Notes: a model not told the origin generated them from the sequence alone. A stretch of DNA of 64,000 bases from CAVREM01 sp963728825 (GCA_963728825.1 CAVSLA010000006.1:310001-374000), one strand, 5' to 3'. Positions 42,670-54,268 are shown, counted from the first letter of the stretch. Program-made: numbers and translations.

Positions 42670-45054
42670 TCAGTCCTTCAACTCGACCACCGTCACTCCG
42701 CCGCCGCCCTGCTCCGGCGGTGCCTGGGCGAAGCGGGCCACCAGCGGATGCTGCTGCAGCAGGCCCGCGAGCGCGCGCTTCAGCTGTCCCGTTCCGTATC
42801 CGTGGATCAGGCGAACGACCCGCTGATCGTGCAGCAGCGATTCGTCGAGGAAGCGCTCGGCTTTGGCCAGCGCTTCGTCGACGCTGCAACCGATGACGTT
42901 CAGATCGGCCAACGTCGCCTCGCGCGGCTGCAGCGCGACATGGACATTCACTTTCGCGACCGGTGCCGCGCCCCCGACCACGCGAAGGTCGCGGACGTTG
43001 GCTCGCATGCGTTTTCCCCGAACATCGATCTCGGCCCAACCATCGTGCAGCGCGGTCACGACGCCCTCGAGCCCGAGGCCGCTCAGCACGACGCGCTCGC
43101 CGATCTGCGGCGTGACGCTCGGGGCGGGCTCGACAGCCGGCGGCGCCACCGGCTCGAGATAGCGCTTGATCACCGAATCGACCGCGGCGCGCGCGTCGCT
43201 CCGCGCACCGCCGGTCTCGCCGGTCGCGATCATCGGCCGGGCGCCGGCCTGCGCTTCCTGAGCGATGGAGGTCGTCTTCACTTTCAGGTCCGCAATCACG
43301 TCGTCGATTTCGCGCCGCGCTTGCCGGACCTGGGTGTCGAGCTCCTCGTTGAGGCGCCGCCGGAAGGTCTCTTCCCGCTGTTTCAATCCTTCTTCGCGCT
43401 GGCGGATCCGGGTTTCCGCCGCTTCGAGCGTTTCGCGCTCGCGAGTGGCGAGACGTTGTTCGTGCTCGAGCGCCCGCATGTCGCGATCGATCTTCGCGAG
43501 ATGCTCGGCCAGTTGCGCCTCGCGCGCGCTCAGGTTCTGCCGCGCCGCCGCGATCACCGACGGATTCAGCCCCAGCCGCGCGGCGATCTCGAGCGCCAGG
43601 CTCCGTCCCGGTGACCCGTACAACAGCTGGTAGGTCGGCGCAAACGTGTCGGCATCGAACCCGAACGCTGCCGTCACGACACCGTCGGTCGTCGACGCGT
43701 ACGTTTTGAGGGCGTCGTAGTGGCTGGTGGCAATCACGGTGGCGCCACGCTTCCGGAAGTGGTCGACGACCGCGACCCCCAGCGCGCCGCCTTCAATCGG
43801 GTCGGTACCCGAGCCGACTTCGTCCAGCAGCACGAGCGCCGGAACGGTCAGGTTGCGATCCATCGCGGCCAGGTTGGCGACGTGCGCGGAGAAGGTGCTG
43901 AGGCTGGCCTCGATCGACTGCTCGTCGCCAATGTCCGCGAACATCGATCGGAACACCGGCAGCCGTGATCCGTCAGCCGCCGGCACGCGCAGCCCGGCCT
44001 GCGCCATCAGCGCGAGCAGTCCTGCCGTTTTCAGGGCGACCGTCTTGCCACCGGTGTTCGGACCGGTGATCAGCAGAACCGTCGCCGGCGGCAGAATCTT
44101 GATCGTCACCGGCACGGCCTGCTTCAACAGCGGATGCCGGGCCCCCTGAAGCTCGAAGCTGCCGTCGCTCGACAATCGCGGTTCCGCCGCATCGATCGAC
44201 TGGGAGAACCGTGCACGGGCCTGCCGCACGTCGAGCTCGGTGGCGGCTTCGATCGTCCGGTGCAGATCGCCGGCCCGGGCGCGGAACGTATCGGTCAGCG
44301 CGAGCAGGATGCGGCGGACTTCCTCGGCCTCCTGTTCTTCGAGCGCCACGATGTCGTTGTTGATCTCCACCGTGCTGAGCGGTTCGAGAAACAGGCTGGC
44401 GCCGCTGGCCGAGGCACCGTGCACGATGCCCGGAATGCCGGTGCGGTGTTCGGTCTTGACCAGCAGCACGTACCGGCCGTTTCGCTCGGTGACCACCTGA
44501 TCCTGCAGGTACTTCGCGGTATCCTTCCCCCGCAGGTACGATTCGAGCGTGCCGCGCAGCCGGGTGCGCTGCTTGCGCAGCCGATCGCGGATGATCTTCA
44601 GCTCGGGGCTCGCGTGATCGACAACGTCTCCGGCCGGGTCGATCTTGTCGCGCGTGCTGGCGATCTCGCCTTTGAACGACGCGGCACCCGCGCTCGCCTG
44701 ATCGAGAAGCGGGAACGCCGCAGCAACCCGACGAATGGCGGTGCGCGTTTCCTCCATCGACTCCAGAAACGCCGCCAACTGCAGCAGCCGCGGCGCTTCC
44801 AGCGGCCGCCCCTCGATGGCCAGCGCACCCAGAATCTGCGGCAGCTCCGCAGCCGCGCTGAGCGGCAGGACGCCTTGTCTGGTCAGAAAGGTGACCGACT
44901 CGGTCGTGGCCGCGAGAAGCTGCGCGACTTTCTGCGGGTCGCTCGATGGCTGCAGCCGCGCCAGGCGCTCGTCGCCCATCGGGGTCGAGGCAAAGCCGCG
45001 GACCGCCTCGACGATGCGATCGAACTCGAGCGCCTTCAGAACGGCTGGATGCAT
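42670..45054 (-). CDS. mutS2: MutS2 family endonuclease/ATPase
   Basis: About 794 residues. N-terminal coiled-coil/lever domains begin MHPAVLKALEFDRIVEAVRG; ATPase domain has Walker A in LLITGPNTGGKTVALKTAGL, LSTFSAHVANLA, and Walker B VLLDEVGSGTDPIEGGAL with HYDALKTYAS. A long coiled coil follows, then a KOW-like region (GERVVLSGLGLEGVV) and the C-terminal Smr nuclease domain (NVIGCSVDEALAKAERFLDE; LIHGYGTGQLKRAL). MutS2 acts on branched DNA or, as shown in Bacillus, on collided ribosomes. Start at 45054 matches the family; an upstream in-frame ATG at 45102 would add 16 residues. Confidence 0.93.
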   Translation of the reverse strand: MHPAVLKALEFDRIVEAVRGFASTPMGDERLARLQPSSDPQKVAQLLAATTESVTFLTRQGVLPLSAAAELPQILGALAIEGRPLEAPRLLQLAAFLESMEETRTAIRRVAAAFPLLDQASAGAASFKGEIASTRDKIDPAGDVVDHASPELKIIRDRLRKQRTRLRGTLESYLRGKDTAKYLQDQVVTERNGRYVLLVKTEHRTGIPGIVHGASASGASLFLEPLSTVEINNDIVALEEQEAEEVRRILLALTDTFRARAGDLHRTIEAATELDVRQARARFSQSIDAAEPRLSSDGSFELQGARHPLLKQAVPVTIKILPPATVLLITGPNTGGKTVALKTAGLLALMAQAGLRVPAADGSRLPVFRSMFADIGDEQSIEASLSTFSAHVANLAAMDRNLTVPALVLLDEVGSGTDPIEGGALGVAVVDHFRKRGATVIATSHYDALKTYASTTDGVVTAAFGFDADTFAPTYQLLYGSPGRSLALEIAARLGLNPSVIAAARQNLSAREAQLAEHLAKIDRDMRALEHEQRLATRERETLEAAETRIRQREEGLKQREETFRRRLNEELDTQVRQARREIDDVIADLKVKTTSIAQEAQAGARPMIATGETGGARSDARAAVDSVIKRYLEPVAPPAVEPAPSVTPQIGERVVLSGLGLEGVVTALHDGWAEIDVRGKRMRANVRDLRVVGGAAPVAKVNVHVALQPREATLADLNVIGCSVDEALAKAERFLDESLLHDQRVVRLIHGYGTGQLKRALAGLLQQHPLVARFAQAPPEQGGGGVTVVELKD

Positions 45055-45164
45055 CACTGAAGAAAAGAAACCGCCAAGGGCGAGAGGCGGGGAACTGTTC
45101 ATTCTATCGCTCGCAGCGCCGAGGGCAAAGAGCCTTGAGCCAGCCCCCTGAGCCCTCGCAGCCC

Positions 45165-45923
45165 TTACAGGTGATTGATCAAACTGGCGATGTTGGCGGC
45201 CCCGAACCCGTTGTCGATATTGACGACAGAAACGCCTGAGGCGCAGCTGTTGAGCATTCCGAGGAGCGCTGCCAGTCCGCCAAAGCTCGCGCCATACCCA
45301 ACAGAGGTCGGCACGGCGATGACGGGGACCGCCACCAGGCCGGAGACCACGCTCGGGAGAGCCCCCTCCATGCCCGCGACGACGACGATCACACGGGCGG
45401 CTTCCAAACGGGTCTGTTCGCCGAGGAGCCGGTGGAGCCCCGCCACACCGACATCGTATAAACGATCAACCTCGTTCCCCATCAGCTCAGCCGTGTGGGC
45501 GGCTTCCTCGGCCACGGGCAGATCCGACGTCCCGGCGGCGACGATCAGAATTGTTCCCTTGCCGGGCGTGACGTCCTGCTGACGCAGCGCGATGATGGCC
45601 GCATCGGCGTAATACGCAGCCGCTGGCGCCACCCGGCGGACCGCCTCGTACGCAGCGTCATTCGCCCGCGTGACAAGCAGCGTGGATCCGCGTCCGACGA
45701 TTTCGCCGGCGATAGCCGCGATCTGGGCAGGTGTTTTGCCTAAACCGAGGACGACTTCCGGGAAGCCGTTCCGGATCGTACGGTGATGATCGATACGGGC
45801 GAACCCCAGGTCTTCGAACGGCCTGGCTCGCAGCTCGGACAGGAGGGCCCGTTCGGCTGCCTGCGGATCGAGCACGCCCTGAGCGACCTCGTCGAGCAGT
45901 GCGCGCAGCTGGGATGGGTTCAT
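45165..45923 (-). CDS. larB: LarB, nickel pincer cofactor biosynthesis carboxylase
   Basis: A 252-residue protein of the LarB/AIR-carboxylase-like family: FEDLGFARIDHHRTIRNGFP and EVVLGLGKTPAQIAAIAGEI in the N-terminal part, then TILIVAAGTSDLPVAEEAAH, VIVVVAGMEGALPSVVSGLV and VPTSVGYGASFGGLAALLGM. LarB carboxylates and hydrolyses nicotinic acid adenine dinucleotide in making the Ni-pincer cofactor of lactate racemase and related enzymes. LarC and LarE are not in the window. Divergent from the GT2 gene. Confidence 0.93.
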   Translation of the reverse strand: MNPSQLRALLDEVAQGVLDPQAAERALLSELRARPFEDLGFARIDHHRTIRNGFPEVVLGLGKTPAQIAAIAGEIVGRGSTLLVTRANDAAYEAVRRVAPAAAYYADAAIIALRQQDVTPGKGTILIVAAGTSDLPVAEEAAHTAELMGNEVDRLYDVGVAGLHRLLGEQTRLEAARVIVVVAGMEGALPSVVSGLVAVPVIAVPTSVGYGASFGGLAALLGMLNSCASGVSVVNIDNGFGAANIASLINHL

Positions 45924-45975
45924 CGTGGAAGGAATGCGCTGATTTGTGCCAAAATCTTATGGTTGACGTCCGCCG

Positions 45976-47472
45976 ATGACTCCCAGTGAAACCTTCACGC
46001 TCGCCGCGTATTTCTTCGTTCTGATTATTCTCGCAGTTTACGGGTGGCACCGCTATTACCTCGTCTACCTGTACATGCGGAATCGGGACAAGGATCCCCG
46101 GCCCGGAGTGCCCCTTAACCCCTTGCCGGCCGTGACGGTCCAGCTGCCGCTCTACAACGAAATGTACGTCGCTGACCGGCTGATCGACGCCGTCTGTGCC
46201 ATCGAATATCCGCGGGAGCTGCTCGAAATCCAGGTCCTGGACGACTCGACCGATGAAACCCAGGCCATCGCCGAATCGGCCGTCCGGCGGTTTGCCGCTC
46301 AGGGGTTCGACATTTCCTATATTCACCGCGCGGACCGCACCGGCTACAAGGCAGGGGCGCTCGAAGCGGGCCTGAAAGTCGCGCGGGGGGAGTTCATCGC
46401 GATTTTCGACGCCGACTTCCTGCCCCGGCCGGACTTTCTGGGGCAGCTGCTGCCGCATTTCGCCGACCCGCAGGTCGCCATGGTCCAGGCACGGTGGGGC
46501 CACATCAACCAGGACTACTCGCTGCTGACCAAGATTCAGTCGATTCTCCTGGACGGCCACTTCGTCCTCGAGCACGGCGGGCGCAGCCGGGCAGGACGGT
46601 TCTTCAATTTCAACGGCACCGCCGGCATCTGGCGGCGGATTGCCATCGACGATGCCGGCGGCTGGCAACACGATACCCTCACCGAGGACCTCGACCTCAG
46701 TTACCGGGCCCAGCTGCGCGGCTGGCGCTTCGTGTTCGTCCCGAACGTCATCGCCCCGGCCGAAGTCCCGGTCGAGATGAATGCCTTCAAATCGCAGCAG
46801 CACCGCTGGGCGAAGGGATCGATCCAGACCTGTCGCAAGCTCCTGCCGCGGATTCTCGCGGCCAACGTGCCGCTGGCGGTGAAGGCGGAGGCGTTCTTCC
46901 ACCTGACGGCGAACTTCAACTATCCGCTGATGTGCGTGCTGTCGGTCCTGATGTTTCCGGCAATGCGGATCCGCTACAACATGGGGTGGTACGAGATGCT
47001 GCTCATCGACGTGCCGCTGTTCTTCGCGGCGACGTTTTCGGTGTGCAACTTCTACATGATCTGTCAGCGCGAGATTCACCACGACTGGCGCGCGCGGATG
47101 AAGTATCTGCCCTTTCTGATGTCGATTGGCATCGGTCTGAGCATCAACAACACCAAGGCGGTGCTCGAGGCGCTGTTCAACAAGCACACCGAGTTCACGC
47201 GCACGCCGAAGTACCGGATCGAAGGGGAAGGAGACGACTGGGTCGGCAAGAAATATCGCCAGTCCTTTGTCGTGCAGCCGCTCATCGAACTATTCCTGGG
47301 CCTGTACTTCACCTGGACGGTGTTTTACGCGCTCGCCAGCCAGATATACGCAACCGTCCCGTTCCTCGTGCTTTTCCAGATTGGGTTCCTCTATACTGGT
47401 CTCCTCTCCCTCGTCCAGCAGTTCGCCGAGGATCCCGTAGTGCTCAAGACACAGGTTGCCAGCGGTAAATGA
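45976..47472 (+). CDS. membrane glycosyltransferase family 2 (cellulose-synthase-like)
   Basis: A 498-residue processive-type GT2. One N-terminal transmembrane helix (~8-25), GT-A domain with VQLPLYNEMYVADRLIDAVC, VLDDSTDETQAIAE, YKAGALEAGL, IFDADFLPRPDFL (DxD), TLTEDLDLSYRAQLRGW and the acceptor-binding QxxRW motif in SQQHRWAKGSIQ, then about four C-terminal membrane helices. Architecture matches CslA/BcsA-like or glucosyl/mannosyl polymer synthases. Its stop overlaps the next gene's ATG, so the DUF362 protein is probably a functional partner. No PilZ domain is evident. Confidence 0.88.
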   Translation: MTPSETFTLAAYFFVLIILAVYGWHRYYLVYLYMRNRDKDPRPGVPLNPLPAVTVQLPLYNEMYVADRLIDAVCAIEYPRELLEIQVLDDSTDETQAIAESAVRRFAAQGFDISYIHRADRTGYKAGALEAGLKVARGEFIAIFDADFLPRPDFLGQLLPHFADPQVAMVQARWGHINQDYSLLTKIQSILLDGHFVLEHGGRSRAGRFFNFNGTAGIWRRIAIDDAGGWQHDTLTEDLDLSYRAQLRGWRFVFVPNVIAPAEVPVEMNAFKSQQHRWAKGSIQTCRKLLPRILAANVPLAVKAEAFFHLTANFNYPLMCVLSVLMFPAMRIRYNMGWYEMLLIDVPLFFAATFSVCNFYMICQREIHHDWRARMKYLPFLMSIGIGLSINNTKAVLEALFNKHTEFTRTPKYRIEGEGDDWVGKKYRQSFVVQPLIELFLGLYFTWTVFYALASQIYATVPFLVLFQIGFLYTGLLSLVQQFAEDPVVLKTQVASGK

Positions 47473-48632
47473 AATCCAAAGTTGCAGTTCTGCGTGTCAC
47501 GCCTGATTCCATCCTCACCGACATCGATCGCCTCGTGGAGCTCGCCGGTGTTGCCACGGCCCTCGACTCCACCAAGACGACGATCCTGAAAGACAACATT
47601 TCCTGGCACTTTCCCTTTCCGGCGGCCAACACCACGCCGTGGCAGCTGGAGGGAACGATTCAGGCGCTGGCGCGCCGCGGCTTCAACGATCAGGTCTGCG
47701 TCCAGAACAAGACGGTCGTCACCAACGCGTTCAAGGGTGAGGACCTCAATCACTACGTGCCGATTTTCAAGCAGTACAACATTCCCGTCCTCTACAACTT
47801 CAAGGACGAGGACATGTCGTGGATCCGCTACGTGCCGAAGGCGAAGATGCGGGTTCTCAACACCATCTTCCCCGAAGGCATCACCATCCCCGACTACTTC
47901 TTCGGCAAGAACATCGTCCACCTGCCGACCACGAAGTGCCACATCTATACGACGACCACCGGCGCAATGAAAAATGCGTTCGGTGGGCTGCTGAATACCC
48001 GCCGCCATTACACGCACTCCTGGATTCACGAAACGCTCGTGGATCTCCTGGCGATCCAGAAGGAGATCCATTCCGGCCTGTTCGCGATCATGGACGGAAC
48101 CACCGCCGGCAACGGTCCCGGACCGCGCACGATGTATCCGGTCGTGAAGAACGTGATGCTGGCCTCAGCCGATCAGGTGGCGATCGATGCGGTGTCGGCG
48201 AAGATGATGGGCTTCGATCCGATGTCGCTCGACTACATCCGTCTGGCGCACCAGGATCGACTGGGCGTCGGCGATCCGCGCGACATCGAGATCGTCGGCG
48301 ACGTCGATGCGGCGCGCGAGAACTGGCAGTTCCACGTCGGCAAGAACCTCGTCCGGATCGGCGGCGGCGACTTGATCTGGTTCGGACCGTTGAAGCGTTT
48401 CCAGAAGCTGTTCTTCCGCACGCCGCTGGTCAATGGATTCATCCTGGCCAGCGACGTCTACCACGATTTCTACCGCTGGCCGTTGCTCGATCGGCGGGTG
48501 TTCGAGCGGTGGTGCGAGACGACCCCCTGGGGTCAGATGTTCCTGCGCTACGCCCAGATGGGTCCGCAGGGAGTACTGCCGACCGCTGGAGAAGCCGTCA
48601 CGACCGTTCCCGCCTCGACCCGCGTGCACTAG
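47469..48632 (+). CDS. DUF362 domain protein
   Basis: A 387-residue protein. Blocks typical of DUF362 are KTTILKDNISWHFPFPAANT, IVHLPTTKCHIYTTTTGAMK with NAFGGLLNTRRHYTH, IMDGTTAGNGPGPRTMYPVV and DQVAIDAVSAKMMGFDPMSL. DUF362 members are sometimes fused to ferredoxin domains and implicated in metal or electron-transfer processes, but the function is unknown; no Cys-rich cluster occurs here. It overlaps the upstream GT2 by 4 bp (ATGA), which ties it to envelope or glycan metabolism by context only. Confidence 0.82.
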   Translation: MKSKVAVLRVTPDSILTDIDRLVELAGVATALDSTKTTILKDNISWHFPFPAANTTPWQLEGTIQALARRGFNDQVCVQNKTVVTNAFKGEDLNHYVPIFKQYNIPVLYNFKDEDMSWIRYVPKAKMRVLNTIFPEGITIPDYFFGKNIVHLPTTKCHIYTTTTGAMKNAFGGLLNTRRHYTHSWIHETLVDLLAIQKEIHSGLFAIMDGTTAGNGPGPRTMYPVVKNVMLASADQVAIDAVSAKMMGFDPMSLDYIRLAHQDRLGVGDPRDIEIVGDVDAARENWQFHVGKNLVRIGGGDLIWFGPLKRFQKLFFRTPLVNGFILASDVYHDFYRWPLLDRRVFERWCETTPWGQMFLRYAQMGPQGVLPTAGEAVTTVPASTRVH

Positions 48633-48673
48633 GCGGCTGAACGCCGTCGTCGAACGGCACGGTATCATTAAAC

Positions 48674-49813
48674 ATGAGCACCGCGGCGAAGCCCAAGGCC
48701 GGCCTCGAAGATATCGTCGCCACCTCTTCATCCATCTGTTATCTCGACGGCGATCGCGGCGTACTCGCCTATTGCGGTTACGACATCCACGATCTGGCGC
48801 GCCACTCCACCTTCGAGGAAGTCTGCTACCTCCTGTGGCACCGCCGGCTGCCGACGCGGGCCGAACTCGGCGATCTGCAGTCGCAGCTGGTTGCCAGCCG
48901 TCCGCTGCCGGACGCAGTCGTCCGTCTGATGCGGATGCTCCCCATCGGTGACGGAATGGATGCGCTGCGGACGCTGACGTCGGCGCTGGGTCACTACGAC
49001 TCCGATGGTGGTGACAATTCGCCGCAGGCCAATTACCGGAAGGCCGTCCGTCTCACTGCGCAGCTTGGATCGCTGGTCGCGACCCTCGGGCGACTGAACG
49101 CGGGCGGCGGCCCGATCCAGCCCGATCCGGTCCTCGGCCACGCCGCGAACTTTCTCTACATGCTCACGGGAGAGCGGCCGGGCTCGCTCGAGACCCGTGC
49201 GTTTGACGTCGCGCTCATCCTGCACGCCGACCACGAGCTCAATGCGTCGACGTTTGCCGCGCGCGTGGCGGCCGCCACCCTCACCGACATGCATTCCGCG
49301 ATCGTCGCGGCCGTCGGGACACTGAAGGGCCCGCTGCACGGCGGCGCGAACGCCGATGTGATGCGGCTGCTGCTCGACATCGGCAAAGACGCCGGTCCCG
49401 ATCGGGCTGCGGAGGTGGTGCGGGCGAAACTGGCGCGCAAGGAAAAGATCCCGGGCTTCGGCCATCGCGTCTACCACACCGAGGATCCGCGCGCGACGCA
49501 CTTGCGCGAGATGTCGCGCGAACTCGGGCGCCGCGCCGGGCAGCCCGAATGGTTCGAGATGTCGCAGCGGATCGAGGCGGTCGGCAAGGCGGAGAAGCAG
49601 CTGAACCCGAACGTCGACTTCTATTCCGCCTCCACCTATTACGTGCTGGGTATTCCCATCAATCTCTTCACGCCGATTTTTGCCGTCAGCCGCATTTCCG
49701 GCTGGACCGCCCACGTGCTCGAGCAGTACGCCAACAACCGCTTGATCCGCCCGCGGGCCGAGTACCTCGGGCCCGAGTTTCCACAGCGCTACGTGCCGCT
49801 CGAATCGCGCTAG
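48674..49813 (+). CDS. citrate synthase / 2-methylcitrate synthase
   Basis: A 379-residue type II citrate synthase-fold enzyme. Catalytic signature: ALILHADHELNASTFAARVA, GPLHGGANADVMRLLL, GFGHRVYHTEDPRATHLREM, and NVDFYSASTYYVLGIPINLF with the catalytic Asp. The start follows a TATCAT-like element and lacks an obvious Shine-Dalgarno. Condenses oxaloacetate with acetyl-CoA (or propionyl-CoA). Length and GxxHxxY context fit the short bacterial form; substrate choice cannot be settled. Stands alone between the DUF362 gene and the redoxin gene (49814-49932 shows nothing recognisable). Confidence 0.92.
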   Translation: MSTAAKPKAGLEDIVATSSSICYLDGDRGVLAYCGYDIHDLARHSTFEEVCYLLWHRRLPTRAELGDLQSQLVASRPLPDAVVRLMRMLPIGDGMDALRTLTSALGHYDSDGGDNSPQANYRKAVRLTAQLGSLVATLGRLNAGGGPIQPDPVLGHAANFLYMLTGERPGSLETRAFDVALILHADHELNASTFAARVAAATLTDMHSAIVAAVGTLKGPLHGGANADVMRLLLDIGKDAGPDRAAEVVRAKLARKEKIPGFGHRVYHTEDPRATHLREMSRELGRRAGQPEWFEMSQRIEAVGKAEKQLNPNVDFYSASTYYVLGIPINLFTPIFAVSRISGWTAHVLEQYANNRLIRPRAEYLGPEFPQRYVPLESR

Positions 49814-49932
49814 ACAGCCGGGCTCGTCAAACCGGGGTCGCATGGCAACCTTCGCGGTCGGCGACGGATGTTTCAGAGTGCGCGATACGACACCTGACGC
49901 TGACGGCGACGGCAGTTGCGTCGGTCGGCAGG

Positions 49933-51168
49933 CTATGAAGACGACTGTGCCGTCTCGCTGAGCAGCTGCTCGACCATCCGGCGGATCTCGTCACGGGTCT
50001 CCGTGTAAAAGCGGCCGCTGGCCTTGCTCGGAAATCCGGCGTGCACCTCGCGGACCAGGCCGTCGCGGCCCAGGAAGATCGTGGTCGGGAACGCGTTCAG
50101 ATTTTCGATTTGCGGCACCTTGTCGGTGAGCTCGTCGGGGATGCCGGCCAGCAACATCGGATAGTCAATCCCGTAGCGAGCGGCGTAGGCGCGCAGGCGT
50201 GCCGGGTTCTGCAGCTGCGCCGCTTCTTCGAACGACAGCGCCACCACCTCGAGGCCCAGGGCGCGGTACTGATGGTAGAGCTCCGTCAAGAACGGGGCCT
50301 CATCGTGACAATTCGGGCACCAGGTGCCCGTGATGCTGACGATGACGACCTTGTTGCGGAAGCGTTCGTCCTCGCTCGAGATCAGGCGCCCGTCCGCATC
50401 GGGAAAACTGAATCGGAAGCGTTCGGTGGGCGTCCGCGCGAACGAATGGCGGGCGGGATCGGTCGGCGCGGCCACGTGATGCTCGCGCGCTGTCTCCTCC
50501 CGGAACGCCGTCATCTTCATCCTCTTGTTCTGGAGGAGGGCGAGGGTTCCGTCGGGTTCGAGCGTGATTTCCATCAACGCCGGCCGCTGGCCTGAAAAGT
50601 GGCTCAGGACGAACGTCCCATCCCGATAGCGGCCGGTCAGCGCACCAGTGTCGCCGTCGACGCGCAGGATGGCGGCGGACACATCTGCTCCATTCTGATG
50701 GACGATGAAACGCCAGGCTGCTTCGCCTTTCGAGCTCTTGACGGGAATGTGCCACAGGCCGCCAATTGAGGGGACTGTGGCGGAAGCGGAAGCCGCCGCC
50801 GCGGCAGGGCTGGCGCGGAACGGATACGGTGCGCCACGCGCCCGCTCATAGCGTCCGTCGAGCCGCCGTCCGTCGATCAATCGCGCCTCGAGTCGTGTCG
50901 CGTAGTGATCGTAGGTCAGCGTGAGGACGTTGTCGCTGAACGTTCCGCTCGTCGACTCGACACGCTCGTCCCCGTTGAACAACGCGCCGCTCACGCCCGA
51001 TGCGCTGTGTGTGAGATCGAGTCGAAAGGGAATCTCGACGTCGTTGACGACGACCACGGCGTCCCAGCGACCCTCAAGCGAGGGGGCGCCCGCGCCGCAT
51101 CCGACCGAGACGATCGCGGCTGCAACGAGGGCTTTCAGGCCGCTCCGCCGACGATGATCGGGCCGCAT
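49933..51168 (-). CDS. TlpA/redoxin-like thioredoxin-fold protein with N-terminal extension
   Basis: A 411-residue exported protein; the ATG at 51168 follows a strong AGGGAGGT Shine-Dalgarno, while upstream codons look non-coding. It starts with a signal sequence ending near GCGAG, likely a lipoprotein (weak lipobox). Residues ~28-230 are beta-rich, with two similar blocks (LEGRWDAVVVVNDVEIPFRL, then IGGLWHIPVKSSKGEAAWRF), resembling the DUF4369-like or lipocalin-like domains of some TlpA proteins. The C-terminal ~150 residues are a thioredoxin fold with active site GTWCPNCHDEAPFL. Role: periplasmic thiol reduction, partner unknown. Confidence 0.85.
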   Translation of the reverse strand: MRPDHRRRSGLKALVAAAIVSVGCGAGAPSLEGRWDAVVVVNDVEIPFRLDLTHSASGVSGALFNGDERVESTSGTFSDNVLTLTYDHYATRLEARLIDGRRLDGRYERARGAPYPFRASPAAAAASASATVPSIGGLWHIPVKSSKGEAAWRFIVHQNGADVSAAILRVDGDTGALTGRYRDGTFVLSHFSGQRPALMEITLEPDGTLALLQNKRMKMTAFREETAREHHVAAPTDPARHSFARTPTERFRFSFPDADGRLISSEDERFRNKVVIVSITGTWCPNCHDEAPFLTELYHQYRALGLEVVALSFEEAAQLQNPARLRAYAARYGIDYPMLLAGIPDELTDKVPQIENLNAFPTTIFLGRDGLVREVHAGFPSKASGRFYTETRDEIRRMVEQLLSETAQSSS

Positions 51169-51289
51169 CGGACCTCCCTTCACGCTTGCCGCGCGAGCGG
51201 CGATCATTGCACTCCGTGAGGAAGCTGGCAATGGCGGTGTGGTCGACGTCTGGCTTGCCGAGCGCAGGGCAAACCCGTAGATTAGGCCC

Positions 51290-52324
51290 GTGATTGCACG
51301 GCTGGCACTGGCCTGGATGCTCGTGGTCGAGGCGGCGCCCGCGGCGTTTGCGCAGACGATTCCGCTCGATCGATTGCCTCCCGCGGTGCTTGACGTGACG
51401 CCGCCCACCGCCCGGGTCGGCGGCGCGCCCGGCGCAATGACCATCCGTCAGCGGCCGTGTCGGACGCTGCCAATGGCCGACCTTCGTCGACGGATCGTCG
51501 ACGTTGCAGTACAGGAGTGGGGCTTTTTCGGTTTTCCCGTCCGCGACGAGGCCGCCGTGTCACCGGCTGAATGGGCGCAGGCGGTCGGGGCCGATGGCGA
51601 TCGTGAGCCGTCGTTCCGGCGCGGTTTCTTTCCGCGTCTGAGCGACGAGGACGCGGCACGTGTCGCGACTTCGGTGGCCGGCTACTGGGCCGTCACTCCA
51701 GAGGCGACGATGATGGTCGCCAGGCAGAATGCGGCATGGAGCTCGCCAGACGCACCGCGCCGGTCCGATCCGTGGTCGGCGGCGTTTGTTTCGTGGGTCA
51801 TGTGCGAGGCCGGACTCGGCGAGACCAGCCGCTTCCAACGCGCCATCGCCCATCACGCCTACATCGATCAGGCGATTCGCGCCCGTCAGGGCGGCGCGCC
51901 GCAGTCTGCATTTGTCGCCTACGACGCCGGCGAGGCCTCGGTCGTCCCCGGTGATCTGTTGTGTTCGGCGCGGCGACCCGTCTATCGCACGCTCGCTGAG
52001 CGCCGTCGTCAGCTTGGTGTCGGCGCACGGACGCACTGCGATGTGGTGGTGAAGGTCGACGAGTCCGCCGCCCGCATCTATGCCATCGGTGGCAATGTGG
52101 GACGCGCGGTCAGTCTCAAGTTGCTGCGGGCGGCGCGCAGCTCGGCGGGACACCTGCAGGCCACAGCGCTCGACGAGGGGCGGCCGGTGTTTGCGCACCT
52201 CAAGCTGCGCGGCGTGCCGATCGAGGCGCACGCGTTCGACAACAGCCCGACGGTCAGGGCGATGCCTTGCGGGCCCGACATCGTTCCCGCAGCCGCGGCA
52301 AGCCCCGTTGCGCGCCGATGCTGA
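51290..52324 (+). CDS. secreted DUF2272 protein
   Basis: A 344-residue protein with signal peptide (ARLALAWMLVVEAAPAAFA). DUF2272 signature segments: SDPWSAAFVSWVMCEAGL, HHAYIDQAIRARQGG, SAFVAYDAGEASVVPGDLLC, THCDVVVKVDESAARIYAIG and GNVGRAVSLKLL. The D-P-W-S-A-AF and H-C-D residues resemble the Cys/His layout of NlpC-like amidase folds, so peptidoglycan hydrolysis or binding is plausible but unproven. Starts at GTG, divergent from the redoxin gene; the 121-bp shared gap has no clear promoter. Confidence 0.78.
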   Translation: MIARLALAWMLVVEAAPAAFAQTIPLDRLPPAVLDVTPPTARVGGAPGAMTIRQRPCRTLPMADLRRRIVDVAVQEWGFFGFPVRDEAAVSPAEWAQAVGADGDREPSFRRGFFPRLSDEDAARVATSVAGYWAVTPEATMMVARQNAAWSSPDAPRRSDPWSAAFVSWVMCEAGLGETSRFQRAIAHHAYIDQAIRARQGGAPQSAFVAYDAGEASVVPGDLLCSARRPVYRTLAERRRQLGVGARTHCDVVVKVDESAARIYAIGGNVGRAVSLKLLRAARSSAGHLQATALDEGRPVFAHLKLRGVPIEAHAFDNSPTVRAMPCGPDIVPAAAASPVARRC

Positions 52325-52429
52325 CCTTCGTGTTCGCATTGCCTGCTCGAGCTGACGAACACGACACGTCTCATCACCCGATCGTTCCAACGCATCAGCG
52401 GCGGTAACCGGCCGGACCGTACGCGCCGA

Positions 52430-52435
52430 TATAAT
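52430..52435 (+). promoter_or_regulatory. -10 element upstream of lepA
   Basis: A perfect TATAAT hexamer 24 bp before the lepA ATG. The hexamer 17 bp upstream does not match TTGACA. The only credible promoter core before the lepA-lepB unit; it sits in the otherwise featureless 52325-52459 gap. Confidence 0.45.
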
Positions 52436-52459
52436 AGGTAATTCGCCCCATCGGAACGC

Positions 52460-54264
<1,805 letters not shown>

Positions 54265-54268
<4 letters not shown>

